Assembly: GCF_037975245.1 (NCBI RefSeq)
Contig: NC_092578.1
Coordinates: 17,066,321-17,130,320, forward strand
Length of the DNA: 64,000 nt
Reading direction: 5' to 3'
Source of the DNA: Apostichopus japonicus
Lineage: Eukaryota > Echinodermata > Holothuroidea > Aspidochirotida > Stichopodidae
This document shows positions 57,601 to 64,000 of the stretch, piece by piece; within the stretch, counting starts at the first letter, position 1; the number at the start of each line of letters is the position of its first letter. The notes under the pieces are model-generated. The model did not search any database. It saw only the letters and a program-made list of their open reading frames with translations, and was not told the origin of the DNA. Both the position numbers and the translations under genes were made by a program.

Positions 57601-57890
57601 GCAATAAGGTATTACCAAACTGCTGGGGAATTGCAGTTAAAACACTTTCTGTAAAAGTATAGAAAAACACACATTGTGTTTCTGCCACCTGAGGTGACCT
57701 GTGGCGTAAGAACAACTAACCAAGCATATCAGTAGGTTAACGGGATGTATCGCCCTCGAAGGTCGATGGATTTCTCAACAGTGCACTGAAAAATAAAATA
57801 TTTCTTCGAAAGTCTTTTTTTCCCCCAAAAAAATCATAAGTCTTTCAAAGAACATATACGTTAGACGCATCCAGTTCGAAAATTGTATAT
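54680..57890. other. Intergenic, no gene seen
   Basis: Contains poly-G stretches (near 54,850, 55,135, 55,295, 56,950, 57,155, 57,205), a CRE-type palindrome TGACGTCA at 55865-55872 and AT-rich DNA. Open frames are short and lack splice or domain support. The promoter of the receptor-like gene must lie near its right end. Confidence 0.6.
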
Positions 57891-57891
57891 T

Positions 57892-63900
<6,009 letters not shown>

Positions 63901-64000
63901 GTAAAAGTTAAATTTTATTTATCTGAACTAGCATTTTGATTACAGCAAATTAAAGATCAGGACCGAAATTCTCGCCAAGAAACGTTAAACTGTCATCGTT

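Overview
The window is animal nuclear DNA: genes are split by GT-AG introns, intergenic space is full of DNA transposons, MITEs, tRNA-derived SINEs and LINE fragments, and one gene (YBEY) is a clear metazoan orthologue. The frequent AGGCCTA-type words and the repeat types suggest a marine deuterostome invertebrate, most likely an echinoderm; this is an inference from style, not a proven assignment.

From about 44 to 47,600 the window is a tandem array of four diverged repeat units (A, B, C, D; the cores before transposon insertions are several kb long). Each unit carries a conserved upstream block, a non-coding first exon, and three coding exons: exon 2 (signal peptide plus a variable segment), exon 3 (first EF-hand and the linker) and exon 4 (second EF-hand and stop). 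The products are predicted small secreted two-EF-hand proteins of 180, 205, 156 and 137 residues. The signal peptide, the EF-hand exons and the non-coding DNA around exon 2 are nearly the same in all four, but the 50-117 residues between them have no common sequence: a Ser-Gly repeat in A, a ~19-residue repeat in B, a Pro/Thr-rich segment in C, and none in D. Intron 2 of every unit also holds a decayed piece related to the end of A's exon 2. A fifth, broken unit (E, 48.3-49.2 kb) ends the array. No function is known; the pattern is what one would look for in a diversifying secreted family.

Many mobile elements split the array, several defined to the base by target-site duplications or by comparison with the empty site in sister units. 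They include piggyBac-like MITEs, a CACTA/EnSpm-like element of 7.2 kb inside intron 1 of unit B that carries a multi-exon gene with a CIDE-N-like N-terminus and SAMD3-like segments, nested hATs, Mutator-like elements shared by units B and D, a 3.9-kb unclassified element behind unit C, and a 21-bp minisatellite amplified in units C and D only.

From 50.6 to 54.7 kb lies YBEY (three coding exons; a LINE fragment sits in intron 2 and a strong hairpin in the 3' UTR). From 57.9 kb to beyond the right edge lies the 5' part of a gene for a secreted or single-pass receptor-like protein with at least one fibronectin-III-like region (seven exons seen). The rest is intergenic DNA with poly-G tracts, microsatellites and small hAT elements.
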